DNA of 64,000 bases from JAFMJV01 sp963800275 (GTDB taxonomy: Bacteria; Chloroflexota; Limnocylindria; Limnocylindrales; CSP1-4), in the NCBI GenBank assembly GCA_963800275.1, contig CAWDAI010000011.1, positions 124,001 through 188,000 of the forward strand, given 5' to 3'. Position numbers and translations under genes: made by a program. Under the pieces are notes generated by a model. That model saw nothing but the letters and a program-made list of their open reading frames with translations. It did no database searches and was not told where the DNA came from. Position 1 is the stretch's first letter; the number at the start of each line of letters is the position of its first letter. Positions 52,438 through 61,717 of this stretch are shown here, one piece after another.

Positions 52438-53355
52438 TCAGGACCGACGATACGACTTGAGATAGGCCCCCGGGTAGGGCACATTGCGGCCCGAGAGCGC
52501 GAGCGCGAGGATGACGATGAGGTAGGGCAGGGCCAGCATCACCTCGTTGGGGATGTCCTCGAAACCCGGCGTGATGCGCAGGCGAAGCCCGAGCGAATAG
52601 ACCGCGGCGAAGATGAGCGCGCCCAGGACACCGCGGAAGATGCGCCAGCGGCCGAAGATGACGAGCGCGATGACCACCCAGCCCCGGCCGGCGATGATGT
52701 CGAGGGTGAAGGTGCCCAGCACCGCGAGCGTGATGAAGGCTCCGCCGACGGCCATCAGGGCGCCGCCGATCATGAGCGCGACGTAGCGCACCCGGAAGAC
52801 GTTGATGCCCGCCACGTCGGCGGCCTCGGGGTTCTCACCGACCGCGCGGATGGACAGGCCCAGCGGCGTCTTCATCAGCACCCACCAGCCGGCGGGGACC
52901 ACCAGCAGGAAGGCGGCGTAGGTCAGGCCGTACTGCTCGGCGATCGACCCCAGCGGCCCGCCCACATCGGCCAGCGGATCCCACAGCGCCATGGGCTCGA
53001 TGCGCGGCAGCGAACCGCCGGTGAACATGAGCCGGTTGGCGAACTCGCTGACGCCGATGAGGGCGATGGTCAGGCCCAGGCCGCTGACGTGCTGGTTGGC
53101 GCCCAGCGTGACCGTCATCAGCGCCATCAGCGCGCCCGCCACCAATCCGACCACGATGGCGCCGAGCAGTCCCAGCCAGGGATCACCGGTCTGGTAGGCG
53201 ACCGCGAAACCGAAGAACGCGCCCGCGTACATCGTGCCCTCGACGCCGAGGTTGAGCACCCCGGCACGCTCGGTGTAGGTCTCGCCCACGGTGCCGTAGA
53301 CGAGCGGGGTCGCGTTGCGGAAGGTGGCCGCGATGATGTCGGCGAAGAAGGTCAT
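52438..53355 (-). CDS. BMP-type ABC transporter permease 2
   Basis: 305 residues, roughly nine membrane helices. LNLGVEGTMYAGAFFGF carries the LGxEG motif of BPD_transp_2 permeases. GENPEAADVAGINVFRVRY is the coupling region. It overlaps the first permease gene by four bases. Family relatives (YufQ/NupQ) import nucleosides, and the nearby cytosine deaminase supports a nucleobase or nucleoside substrate. Confidence 0.9.
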   Translation of the reverse strand: MTFFADIIAATFRNATPLVYGTVGETYTERAGVLNLGVEGTMYAGAFFGFAVAYQTGDPWLGLLGAIVVGLVAGALMALMTVTLGANQHVSGLGLTIALIGVSEFANRLMFTGGSLPRIEPMALWDPLADVGGPLGSIAEQYGLTYAAFLLVVPAGWWVLMKTPLGLSIRAVGENPEAADVAGINVFRVRYVALMIGGALMAVGGAFITLAVLGTFTLDIIAGRGWVVIALVIFGRWRIFRGVLGALIFAAVYSLGLRLRITPGFEDIPNEVMLALPYLIVILALALSGRNVPYPGAYLKSYRRS

Positions 53356-54512
53356 GCCGGCGGGCTCTCGACCGGTGCCCGGCCCTCCGGTCGGTCGGGT
53401 GGCTCGTCGTGGTCGGGCTCGCCCTCGTCGGCCGGCCGGTCATCCTCGCGGGTGGTGCGCCAGCGATAGACAGCCACCGCCCCCACCACCACCAGCAGGA
53501 GTGTGCCCTGCACGACATCGCCGACCTGGCTGGGGATCTGCAGGCTGCGCACGGCCGACGAGGCGCCCACGCTGAGGTCACCCAGCAGGAGTCCCGCCAG
53601 CAGCACCCCGGGCATGGTCAGCCCACCGAGCATGGCCACCACCACCCCCGTGTAGCCGAAGCCGGGCGAGACCCCCTCGGTCAGGCGGAACTGGATGCCG
53701 GCCACCTCGCTGACCCCGGCGACCCCGGCGATGGCGCCGCTGATGAGGGCCACGCGCAGGAGCGTGCGTTCGACCCTGATGCCGGCGAAGCGCGCCCCGT
53801 GCGGCGAGAGGCCGACCGCCCGCACGCGCAGGCCGGTGGCGGTCCGTGCAAGCACGTACCAGGCCACGACGATGAGCACGATCGCGAGCACGAAGCCGAG
53901 GTGCAGGCGCGAGCGGCCGATGAGCGGGATGAACTCGGAGAGCTGCGGGAACTCGGCTGCGGCCGCGATGCGCGGCGACTCGGGGAAGCCCGTCTCGGGG
54001 TCCTTCCACGGTCCGTGCAGCAGGCCCTGGACCACCAGCAGCGCGACCGGGTTGAGCAACAGCGTGGTCACGACCTCGTCGATGCCCAGGCGCACCCGCA
54101 ACAGGGCCGGCACGAGGGCCCAGGCCGCACCGGCCAGGGCACCGGTGACGATCATCAGCGGCAGCACCACCAGGGGTGACCAGCCCTCGACCACCTGGCC
54201 GATGCCGGCGGCGGCGATGGCACCCATCAGCAACTGCCCCTCGACGCCGATGTTCCAGTAGCCGGCCCGGAAGGCGATGGCCACGGCTGTGCCCGTGAAC
54301 AGGATGGGGGTGGCTTTGTTGAGCACCTCCAGGAGCGTGAACTCACGGGTCAGCGGTTGCACGAAGTAGGCGTGATACGCCTCCAGCGGGTTGGCCCCGG
54401 CGATGATGAAGGCGGTGCCGGTGACCGCCAGGATGGTGACGACCGCGCCAAGGGCGAGCATCCCTGCGCGTCCCAGGCGGCTCTCGGCCATCCGCCGTGC
54501 CTCGAGCGTCAT
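53352..54512 (-). CDS. BMP-type ABC transporter permease 1
   Basis: 386 residues. AYWNIGVEGQLLMGAIAAAG-like sequence (YWNIGVEGQLLMGA) and AVGLSPHGARFAGIRVERTL are typical of NupP/YufP permeases. The C-terminus carries a charged tail (REDDRPADEGEPDHDE) longer than usual. Nine to ten membrane helices are seen. It overlaps both neighbours by four bases, so the three transporter genes form one translational unit. Confidence 0.9.
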   Translation of the reverse strand: MTLEARRMAESRLGRAGMLALGAVVTILAVTGTAFIIAGANPLEAYHAYFVQPLTREFTLLEVLNKATPILFTGTAVAIAFRAGYWNIGVEGQLLMGAIAAAGIGQVVEGWSPLVVLPLMIVTGALAGAAWALVPALLRVRLGIDEVVTTLLLNPVALLVVQGLLHGPWKDPETGFPESPRIAAAAEFPQLSEFIPLIGRSRLHLGFVLAIVLIVVAWYVLARTATGLRVRAVGLSPHGARFAGIRVERTLLRVALISGAIAGVAGVSEVAGIQFRLTEGVSPGFGYTGVVVAMLGGLTMPGVLLAGLLLGDLSVGASSAVRSLQIPSQVGDVVQGTLLLVVVGAVAVYRWRTTREDDRPADEGEPDHDEPPDRPEGRAPVESPPA

Positions 54513-56083
54513 GGGCTGGTTCCGCCGGACGCACCAGCAGAGGCGCCGACGGGCCCGCCCGCCGACACCTCCGCGCCGTCTCGGCCGGCCATGAGCAGGC
54601 CCAGTCGCTCGGGGTCGGCCTCGTCCGGCCCGAGACGACCGACGATGCGGCCCTCGTAGAGCACGACGATGCGGTCCGACAGGCCGACCAGCTCGTCGAG
54701 GTCCTCCGACATGAGCAGGATCGCGGCGCCCTCGGCCCGCCGTTCGAGCAGCTCCGTGCGCACGTACTCCGAAGCGCCCACGTCCAGGCCGCGCGTGGGC
54801 TGGCTGACGACCACGACCCTGGGGTCGCGCGAGAGGACGCGCGCCAGCAGCACCTTCTGGATGTTGCCGCCGGAGAGCGTGGCCACCCGGTCTCCGGGGC
54901 GGGCCTTGATGCGGTAGGACTCGATGAGATCCTGGGCGTGGGCCTCGATGGCGCTCCGATCCAGGCGGCCGCCGGGGGCGAAGTCGTCGATGTGCTCCAT
55001 GATCAGGTTGAGCGAGACGGGCAGGTCCAGCACCAGGCTCGCGTGCCGGTCCTCCGGGATGCGCCCGACACCCGCGCGCATGACCTCCTGCGGCCCGCGG
55101 TTGGCCAGCTCCACCCCGTCCACCGTGACCGAGCCGGCCGTGGCCTGACGCATGCCGCCGAGCACCTCCGCCAGCTCGGTCTGGCCGTTGCCGCTGACGC
55201 CGGCCACACCCACGATCTCGCCGGCGTGGACGTCCAGGTCGATCTCGTGCAGGGCAGCCAGCCCATGGTTGCCGCGCGCCGAGAGGCCACGGACCTGCAG
55301 GCGAGCCTCGCCGTCATGCCAGAGCGGCTCCTGGCGGTCGACCCCGAAGGTGGGACGGCCGACCATCATGCGCGCCAGCTCGCGCTCGTCGGTCTGGCCC
55401 GGGGCGGTGCCCACCATGCGTCCGCGCCTCATCACCGAGACGCGCGCGCTGATGGTGCGGACCTCGTGCAGCTTGTGGCTGATGAAGACGACGGAGAGCC
55501 CCTCTGCGACGAGGCGTCGGAGGGTCTCGAAGAGGGCGTCGACCTCCTGCGGCACGAGCACCGCGGTGGGCTCGTCGAGGATGAGCACGCGACAGTCGCG
55601 GGCGAGCGCCTTCACGATCTCCACGCGCTGCTGCTCGCCGACCGAGAGGTCCGCCACCACCGCGTCGGGTCGGACGGCGATGCCGAAGCGGTCGGCCGCA
55701 GCCTCCACCGCGCGACGGGCGCCGGCGAGGTCGAGGCGGGCCCCGGTGGCCCGGCCGAGGATGACGTTCTCGGTCACCGTCATGGGCTGGACCAGGCTGA
55801 AGTGCTGGGTCACCATGCCCACCCCGGCGCGGATGGCGTCACGGGGCGAGCCGATGGAGACCGGCTCGCCCTCGACCACGATGGCGCCCGCATCGGGACG
55901 GGTCAGTCCATAGAGGACCCGCATGAGGGTGGTCTTGCCGGCGCCGTTCTCGCCCAGCAGGGCGTGGACCTCGCCGCGGGCCAGGTCCAGGTCGACCGCG
56001 TCGTTGGCGACGAGGTCGCCATAGCGCTTGGTGATGCCACGCAGCTCGGCGGCCAGGTCACCCCGGCCGCCGTCGCCTGCCAT
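54509..56083 (-). CDS. BMP-type ABC transporter ATP-binding protein (dual NBD)
   Basis: 524 residues with two ABC domains. The first has Walker A GENGAGKTT, signature LSVGEQQRVEI and Walker B VLILDEPTAVLVP. The second has a degenerate Walker A (GVSGNGQTE), signature LSGGNIQKVLLA and Walker B VVVVSQPTRGLDV, a divergence typical of RbsA/NupO-type ATPases. It energises the two downstream permeases for import. The Ala/Gly/Ser-rich tail is unusual but probably harmless. Confidence 0.94.
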   Translation of the reverse strand: MAGDGGRGDLAAELRGITKRYGDLVANDAVDLDLARGEVHALLGENGAGKTTLMRVLYGLTRPDAGAIVVEGEPVSIGSPRDAIRAGVGMVTQHFSLVQPMTVTENVILGRATGARLDLAGARRAVEAAADRFGIAVRPDAVVADLSVGEQQRVEIVKALARDCRVLILDEPTAVLVPQEVDALFETLRRLVAEGLSVVFISHKLHEVRTISARVSVMRRGRMVGTAPGQTDERELARMMVGRPTFGVDRQEPLWHDGEARLQVRGLSARGNHGLAALHEIDLDVHAGEIVGVAGVSGNGQTELAEVLGGMRQATAGSVTVDGVELANRGPQEVMRAGVGRIPEDRHASLVLDLPVSLNLIMEHIDDFAPGGRLDRSAIEAHAQDLIESYRIKARPGDRVATLSGGNIQKVLLARVLSRDPRVVVVSQPTRGLDVGASEYVRTELLERRAEGAAILLMSEDLDELVGLSDRIVVLYEGRIVGRLGPDEADPERLGLLMAGRDGAEVSAGGPVGASAGASGGTSP

Positions 56084-56107
56084 CGATATCGGGTTGTCTG
56101 GCCGCGC

Positions 56108-57121
56108 TTACTCCGACTCGGGGATCACCGAGCCGGCCGGCGTGGACTCGTTGATGTCGACGCGGGTGAGGCCGCTCACGATCTCGGCCTCCCTGGCCGT
56201 GACCGTCTCCAGCAGGTCGGCCGGCACCAGCGCCTCGTTGATGGGTGCGAGCGCGGCGCCACCCTTGGCCACCATGCTGAAGTCCTTCAGGTCCTGCGCG
56301 GTGTAGGTGCCGCCCCCGACCTGGTCCACGATGTACTCGACGGTGGGCATCATGTTCCAGGTCACGCTGGTCACGACGGTGTCCGGGCCCTCGGCCGACT
56401 GGTCGCTCATGTTGCCGATCGCCAGCACGCCCTTCTCCACCGCGGCCTCGATGACCCCGGCGCGCTCGGCGTAGAGCACATCGGCACCGGCATCGATCTG
56501 GGCCAGCGCGGCCTCCTTGGCCGAGGCCGGATCGAACCAGCTGTTGATGAAGCTGACCTTGGCCTCGACCTCCGGGTTCATGGCCTGGGCGCCGGCGATG
56601 AAGGCGTTGGCGATGCGGTTGACCTCGGGCACGGGCACGCCCCCGACGACACCGATGGTGCCGGTCTCGGTGAGACCGCCCGCGAGCATGCCCGCGAGGT
56701 AGGCGGGCTCGTGGATCCAGTTGTCGAAGACGCTGAAGTTGGGATCGGCCGGGCCGCCGCCGGAGCCGAAGACGTAGGCGATGTCGGGGTATTCGGCGGC
56801 TACGCGGCGAACGGCTTCCTCGTTGCCGAAGGCATCGCCGAAGATGATGTCCGGCGCGTCCAGCTCGGAGACCTCCGTCAGGACCAGCTCCATGTCGCCG
56901 CTGTAGCCGATGTCGTCGACGAAGGTGTAGTCGATGCGGCCGGCGTCCGCCTCAGCCTGCAGGGCCGCGTGGATGACACCGTCCCACGGTTCCTCGATCT
57001 GGGTGGCGTATGCGCCGAAGACCTTCAGCGGCTCATCCTGGGCTGAGACCGAGCTGGTGCCTGCAGTCACGGTGATGGCCAGCAGCGCGGTCGCTGCGAG
57101 CGCGGGGCGACGCCTGATCAT
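56108..57121 (-). CDS. BMP family ABC transporter substrate-binding protein
   Basis: 337 residues. The signal peptide ALAATALLAITVTAG ends near SVSAQ with no lipobox cysteine. The Bmp/Med domain has ATQIEEPWDGVIHAALQAEA, FGDAFGNEEAVRRVAAEYPD and GTIGVVGGVPVPEVNRIAN. Family members bind purine nucleosides and related compounds (PnrA, BmpA, NupN). It is the first gene of a long minus-strand operon with its own promoter and a Shine-Dalgarno GGGAGG. Confidence 0.93.
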   Translation of the reverse strand: MIRRRPALAATALLAITVTAGTSSVSAQDEPLKVFGAYATQIEEPWDGVIHAALQAEADAGRIDYTFVDDIGYSGDMELVLTEVSELDAPDIIFGDAFGNEEAVRRVAAEYPDIAYVFGSGGGPADPNFSVFDNWIHEPAYLAGMLAGGLTETGTIGVVGGVPVPEVNRIANAFIAGAQAMNPEVEAKVSFINSWFDPASAKEAALAQIDAGADVLYAERAGVIEAAVEKGVLAIGNMSDQSAEGPDTVVTSVTWNMMPTVEYIVDQVGGGTYTAQDLKDFSMVAKGGAALAPINEALVPADLLETVTAREAEIVSGLTRVDINESTPAGSVIPESE

Positions 57122-57195
57122 CCGATAGAACCTCCCTCGAAGCGATCACGGGGACGCTCGAGGTGAGCGTGGTCCCGGCCGATCTCGCTCGAGGC

Positions 57196-57226
57196 ATCGT
57201 ACACGGGCGCCTTGCGGCGGGGTCAA
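57196..57226 (-). promoter_or_regulatory. Promoter of the BMP transporter operon
   Basis: On the minus strand TTGACC (57226-57221) precedes a TACGAT (57201-57196) by 19 bases; an overlapping TGTACG would give 17. The start of transcription would lie about 65 bases before ATG 57121. Confidence 0.55.
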
Positions 57227-57292
57227 GTGCCCCCGCGGTTGCGAACCGGGCACGAAAGCTCTCGCGCCACGAGGTCGGCAGCACCGGTCAGC

Positions 57293-58111
57293 TCAACCGT
57301 GCGCCGCTCGCGCCTCCAGCGCTGCGATGACGGCGTCGTCGGTGGGTGTCGAACCGAGCCCGAGGCGGTGGCCCACCATCGCCGCCAGCGGAGGTTCCAG
57401 GCCGGCGGCACGCAAGGTCGGCCAGGCGGCGGAGGCGAAGACCTCCGCAGGCGATCCCAGGAGCGTGATCCGGCCCCGGTCGAGCACGGCCACCTGCTCG
57501 AATGTCCCCGCCACGAAGCGCAGGTCGTGGCTGATGCCCACCACCGAACGACCCCTGGCCACCAGCTCGCGCACCAGCCTCGCGACCAGGGCGACGCCGT
57601 TCGCATCGAGCCCGGTGGTGGGCTCGTCGAGGACCACGATGGGCGTGTCCATGGCCAGCACCGACGCGATGGTGAGCAGCTTGCGCCGGCTCTCTCCCAG
57701 GTCTCCGGGATGGGTGCCCAGCTCGCCGGCCAGGCCCACCCGCTCGAGCGCTTCGGTGGCGCGAGCGAACGCGGCCGGCGCGTCCGACCCCGCGTACCGC
57801 GGCCCGAACTCGACCTCGTCACGCACCGTGCGGCCGAAGATCTGGCGGTCCGGCAGCTGGAAGCAGAGACCGACCGACCGCGCCAGCTGGGCCACGCGCA
57901 TGGTCGAGGTGTCCGCCCCATCAAGGAGCACGCGACCGGCGCTCGGGCGAAGCAGGCCGTCGAGGTGCCTCGCCAGCGTGGTCTTGCCGCTGCCGTTGGC
58001 CCCGACCAGGGCGGTCGACCCACCTGGCCCGACCAGCAGGTCCAGGCCATCGAGCGCGCGAGTGCCGTCGGGATAGTCGAAGACCACGCTCTCGAGGCGG
58101 AGCTGCGTCAC
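57293..58111 (-). CDS. ecfA: ECF transporter ATP-binding protein A
   Basis: 272 residues. Walker A is GANGSGKTT, and FQLPDRQIFGRTV is the Q-loop/coupling-helix region characteristic of EcfA (CbiO-like). The signature is degenerate (LGESRRKLLTIASVLAM) where LSGGQ is expected. Walker B is IVVLDEPTTGLDA. Paired with the second ATPase gene, which it overlaps by four bases, it would form the EcfA/A' heterodimer. The unusual signature suggests this subunit may contribute an asymmetric ATP site. Confidence 0.9.
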   Translation of the reverse strand: MTQLRLESVVFDYPDGTRALDGLDLLVGPGGSTALVGANGSGKTTLARHLDGLLRPSAGRVLLDGADTSTMRVAQLARSVGLCFQLPDRQIFGRTVRDEVEFGPRYAGSDAPAAFARATEALERVGLAGELGTHPGDLGESRRKLLTIASVLAMDTPIVVLDEPTTGLDANGVALVARLVRELVARGRSVVGISHDLRFVAGTFEQVAVLDRGRITLLGSPAEVFASAAWPTLRAAGLEPPLAAMVGHRLGLGSTPTDDAVIAALEARAAHG

Positions 58112-58911
58112 GCGTCCGCCTCCACCAGCTCGGGGTCGAGTCCGGCCGCGCGCAGCCGGCGGCGCAGGGCGACCGCAGCCGGCTCGGCCACGCCCAGAGC
58201 ATGAGCCGTGGGCTGGGAGAGGACCTCGCGCGACGAGCCGCGCGCGACGATGTTGCCTGCGCTCATGAGCAGCACCGTGTCGGCCACGCGGGCCAGCTCG
58301 TCGGTTCGCTGCTCGGCCAGCAGCACCGCAGCACCGGTGTCGGCTGCGGCCCGGACCGCGTCGAGCACCAGCTTCGCTCCGGCCGGATCGAGGTGGGCCA
58401 GGGGCTCATCAAGCACGAGATGGCGAGGACGCATGGCCAGCAGGCCGGCCAGCACCACCAGCTGCTGCTGCCCGCCGGACAAGCGGACCGGGTCGCGTTC
58501 GGCCAAGGCCTCGATGCCGGTGATCGCCAGGGCCCAGGCCGTGCGTGCTTCGATCTCCCCGCGTGGCAGGCCGAGGTTGGCCGGCCCCAGGGCCACCTCC
58601 TCGGCTACGCTCTGACCGAGCAGCGAGAGCTGCCCCGCCGGATCCTGGACGGCCGTGGTCACCTCCTCCGCAAGGCGGTACATGGGCCACTCCGCGACCG
58701 AGGCGCCGTCGATGCCGACCTGACCGCTGAGGTGTCCGCCGATCACCCGCGGGGCGAGGCCTCCAGCCACGAGGCAGAGGCTCGACTTGCCGGCCTCGGC
58801 CGGGCCCACGAGGCCGGTGACAGCTCCCTCGACGAGGTCGAGGTCGATGCCGTGGAGGCACTCCCGCCGGGCGCCCGCGTAGCGGTAGGAGACCGCGCGC
58901 AGGTTCAGCAC
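58108..58911 (-). CDS. ecfA: ECF transporter ATP-binding protein A'
   Basis: 267 residues. The Walker A is altered (GPAEAGKSS), the signature RLSGGQQQLVVLA is intact, and Walker B is HLVLDEPLAHLDP. VQDPAGQLSLLGQSV corresponds to the ECF Q-loop. With one ATPase having a degenerate signature and the other an altered Walker A, the pair appears specialised but remains a credible ECF motor. Seven bases overlap with the EcfT gene. Confidence 0.9.
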   Translation of the reverse strand: MLNLRAVSYRYAGARRECLHGIDLDLVEGAVTGLVGPAEAGKSSLCLVAGGLAPRVIGGHLSGQVGIDGASVAEWPMYRLAEEVTTAVQDPAGQLSLLGQSVAEEVALGPANLGLPRGEIEARTAWALAITGIEALAERDPVRLSGGQQQLVVLAGLLAMRPRHLVLDEPLAHLDPAGAKLVLDAVRAAADTGAAVLLAEQRTDELARVADTVLLMSAGNIVARGSSREVLSQPTAHALGVAEPAAVALRRRLRAAGLDPELVEADA

Positions 58912-59663
58912 GGCAGCAGATCCGCGAACCGGGCGATGACCAGGGCCAGCAGGCCGACCACGATCGACCAGCGCCCCATGCGCTGGAGGCTGCTGTCGTG
59001 GGGCGGGCGCAGCACGGTGACCCGGCCGGGACGCGTGAAGGCACGCGTCTCGAGGGCCAGCGTGCGGGTCTCGACCTCGGCCACGGCGCCGAGCACCGTG
59101 GGTGCGGCCAGGGCGATGATGCCGCGGCCCCGACGCAGCAGTCCACCCTCCGAGTCGAAGCCGCGAGCCCGCTGGGCGGCGGTCACCTCCCGCGCGCGCT
59201 CGGCCAGGCGCGGGATCATGGCCACCGCGTTGTGGATGACGAAGGTGATGCGGTTCGAGAGCCCGTGGTGCTGCAGGCTGCCGACGAGGTCGGCCGGGAG
59301 GGTGGTGCGGTAGAAGAGCACGGTCGCGCCGGCCATGACCACGATCCGGAGCACGACCCCGGCCGCCAGCCAGGCACCCTCGCTGGTCGTGCCCGGAGAG
59401 AAGAGCACGTTGATCAGCACCGCGCTGAACCCAAGCGGCAGGGCCAGCAGCACGGCCAGGCGCAGGACCGTGCGCAGCTCGCGGGCCATCGCCGTCGGCA
59501 GCAACACGGCCAGGATCCCCAGCACGGCCAGGCAGGCGACGCTCCCCAGGAGCAGGGCCGTAACCATGGTGCCCAGGGCCACGACCAGCCGCGTCAGCGG
59601 GTCGAGCCCGTGCCAGCGGCTGGCGGGGGTCGACTCAGTCCCCGCGAACAGGAGGCGCGTCAT
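58905..59663 (-). CDS. ecfT: ECF transporter transmembrane component EcfT
   Basis: 252 residues with five to six membrane segments. The two coupling Ala-Arg-Gly motifs are visible: AAQRARGFDSEG and the later variant LALETRAFTRPG. LDPLTRLVVALGTMVTALLL at the N-terminus is typical. EcfT links the substrate-binding S component to the two ATPases. It overlaps the S-component gene by 29 bases. Confidence 0.9.
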   Translation of the reverse strand: MTRLLFAGTESTPASRWHGLDPLTRLVVALGTMVTALLLGSVACLAVLGILAVLLPTAMARELRTVLRLAVLLALPLGFSAVLINVLFSPGTTSEGAWLAAGVVLRIVVMAGATVLFYRTTLPADLVGSLQHHGLSNRITFVIHNAVAMIPRLAERAREVTAAQRARGFDSEGGLLRRGRGIIALAAPTVLGAVAEVETRTLALETRAFTRPGRVTVLRPPHDSSLQRMGRWSIVVGLLALVIARFADLLPC

Positions 59664-60705
59664 GGACCTTCTCGTCGGTCAGCGGCAAGAGGTACGGGCC
59701 CTGCGGGAAGCGGGCCTTGGTGCGGGTGGCCATGGCCCCAAGGATGAGGTACACGAGGAAGTAGGTGATGACCTTGTCGACCGGGTCGCTGATGAGCGCC
59801 TGCCCGAGCACCGCCTGCTGTAGCTCCGCACCTGCGGCCCGAAGCGCTGCGATGACGAAGTCCGCCCCCGAGCCGGTCACCCCGCCGAAGAGGCCCGAGG
59901 CGATGGGCGCAGCGATGAACGCGGCCACGATCCCCGTGAGCGTGCCTGCGACGACCACGTACGCGGCGGTCAGGTCCCGCCGGAGCACGAGCAGGGCGAC
60001 GAGCCCGACGAAGGTGGCAGCCACGAGCAACAGGGCTGCCCAGCCCAGGATGAAGAGCGCGGCGTCGGTGCTTCTGGGGGTCGCGCGGATCTCCTCACCC
60101 GTGGCTGACCAGCCACTCAGCGCAAGCAGCGCCACGACGGCCACGATGCCCGTGGCCACGGCGCCGCCGATGAGTAGCTCGCGGTCCGACGCGCCAGGCC
60201 GAGGTCGCAGCCAGCCCCAGCGCGCGAAGGTCCCCGCCAGCAACCCGACCACCACCGCCACCACCGCGAAGGGGGCGGCATAGGGGCTGCCGAACGGCGG
60301 TGGGGCGAGATACGTCCAGACCAGGTTGGAGAGGAAGCCGGTGGCGGCCCCGGCCAGCGGTCCTGCCAGCGCGGCTACCAGCACCGTGCCAATCGAGTCG
60401 AGGTAGATGGGAACCTTGAGCGCGCTCGCCACGGCCGTGCCGAGGACGACGTTGAGGGCCATGGCCACGGGCATGAACACGAGCGTCCGCGTGCCGAACT
60501 GCTGCGTGATGGAGTCCAGCCGACCGGTCTGGCGGTACTCCACGATGGCGTAGGCCGCGACGCCTGCGGGGATGGCTGCGACCATGACCAGGCCCAAGCC
60601 GTCGAGCGCGGCCTGTGGGTCGCGGCTGCCGACCAGGGCCAGGCCGATGGAGGCCACCACGGCGAAGGCACCAAGCCCCGCGGCGACCCGGAGCCGGGCA
60701 GGCAT
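59635..60705 (-). CDS. ECF transporter S component (substrate-binding), unusually long
   Basis: 356 residues from ATG 60705; a GTG three codons upstream is possible. The stretch VPIYLDSIGTVLVAALAGPL and AGAATGFLSNLVWTYL matches S components. About nine hydrophobic segments are evident, whereas typical S components have six in ~200 residues, so an extra domain or duplication is likely. The neighbouring nucleoside hydrolase suggests a nucleoside or purine ligand, which is inference. Confidence 0.82.
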   Translation of the reverse strand: MPARLRVAAGLGAFAVVASIGLALVGSRDPQAALDGLGLVMVAAIPAGVAAYAIVEYRQTGRLDSITQQFGTRTLVFMPVAMALNVVLGTAVASALKVPIYLDSIGTVLVAALAGPLAGAATGFLSNLVWTYLAPPPFGSPYAAPFAVVAVVVGLLAGTFARWGWLRPRPGASDRELLIGGAVATGIVAVVALLALSGWSATGEEIRATPRSTDAALFILGWAALLLVAATFVGLVALLVLRRDLTAAYVVVAGTLTGIVAAFIAAPIASGLFGGVTGSGADFVIAALRAAGAELQQAVLGQALISDPVDKVITYFLVYLILGAMATRTKARFPQGPYLLPLTDEKVHDAPPVRGD

Positions 60706-60733
60706 CGCTCGCACGGGATCGTGTCCGGAGTGC

Positions 60734-61717
60734 TCAGCCGCGCTCGCGCCGCGCGCGAGCGAGCCGGCCGACGCGCTCCACGAAGCGCTCGAAGAAGACC
60801 GGCGCAGCGGCCTCCACGGCGACATCGACGTTGGGTTCGCGGCCCCAGGCCCGACGCCAGTCGGTGACGGTCTCGCCCGTGGTCCAGCGCCCTTCCAGCT
60901 CGACCTCCACCGCCAGTGGCTCGGTACGAGCAAGGCTCGGGTCGAGGGTCGATGCCACGACCAGGGCATCGTGGATGAAGGCGCCGTAGAAGCCGTCGTA
61001 GCGGCTGTGGAAGTCGAAGTAGAAGCGCAGCGCGTCGTGGCTGAAGCGAACGATGGGGTCATCGTCATCACCCGCCGCCTGGGCCAGCCGGACGAGGTGC
61101 TCGGGCACCAGCCTGGCGCGCTCGGTCACGTCCAGCCCGAAGGCGATGGGCCGCGGCCCACCGGCCGCTGCCCAGCCTTCGATCGTCGCCGCCAGGGCCT
61201 CCGGATCGACCCCCGCGTTCCACTCCATGGTGGGTGCGGTGTTGCCGGGGGAGCGGTACGATCCGACCATCATCACCAGCCGGCGCAGCAGACGCGGCAG
61301 GGCCGGTTCGCGCTCCAGGGCCACGGCCACGTTGGAGAGCGGTCCCAGCGTCACCAGGGTCAGCGCTCCCGGCCGGGAGCGGGCCGCCTCGACGAAGAGC
61401 TCGGCCGCGTCGCGCGAGCTGACGGAGCCTGCCGGCTCGGGCAGGCGGGCATGTCCCAAGCCGGTGGGGCCGTGGGTGTCGGCAGCGGTCCGCAAGGGCC
61501 GCGCGATCGGTGCCGCCCGTCCCGCGGCGACCTCGATATCACCCCGCCCGGCCAGCTCCAGCACGGCCTGGGTGTTGCGCACGACGTCGGGCAGCTCCAC
61601 GTTGCCGGCCACGCAGCCCACGCCTACGATCTCCGCCTCCGGGGAGGCACAGGCGTAGAGCAGGGCGAGGGCGTCGTCGATGCCCGTGTCGCAGTCGATG
61701 AGCAGGGGGATGCTCAC
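60734..61717 (-). CDS. Inosine/uridine-type nucleoside hydrolase
   Basis: 327 residues from GTG 61717. The N-terminal calcium site LIDCDTGIDDALAL (D8, D10, D14, D15) is the family signature. LTLVTLGPLSNVAVAL and TMEWNAGVDPEA follow. The C-terminal HDALVVASTLDP carries the conserved His-Asp-Ala. It hydrolyses nucleosides to base and ribose. The start overlaps the upstream hydrolase stop (GTGA), and an ECF transporter follows, so it fits import and salvage of nucleosides. Confidence 0.95.
   Translation of the reverse strand: MSIPLLIDCDTGIDDALALLYACASPEAEIVGVGCVAGNVELPDVVRNTQAVLELAGRGDIEVAAGRAAPIARPLRTAADTHGPTGLGHARLPEPAGSVSSRDAAELFVEAARSRPGALTLVTLGPLSNVAVALEREPALPRLLRRLVMMVGSYRSPGNTAPTMEWNAGVDPEALAATIEGWAAAGGPRPIAFGLDVTERARLVPEHLVRLAQAAGDDDDPIVRFSHDALRFYFDFHSRYDGFYGAFIHDALVVASTLDPSLARTEPLAVEVELEGRWTTGETVTDWRRAWGREPNVDVAVEAAAPVFFERFVERVGRLARARRERG

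Noticed and set aside
54497..57046. Long plus-strand open frame of 849 codons opposite the BMP ATPase and binding protein
   Set aside because: It is His/Asp/Val/Gly-rich with no domain and runs antisense to well-supported genes, a typical shadow in high-GC DNA.
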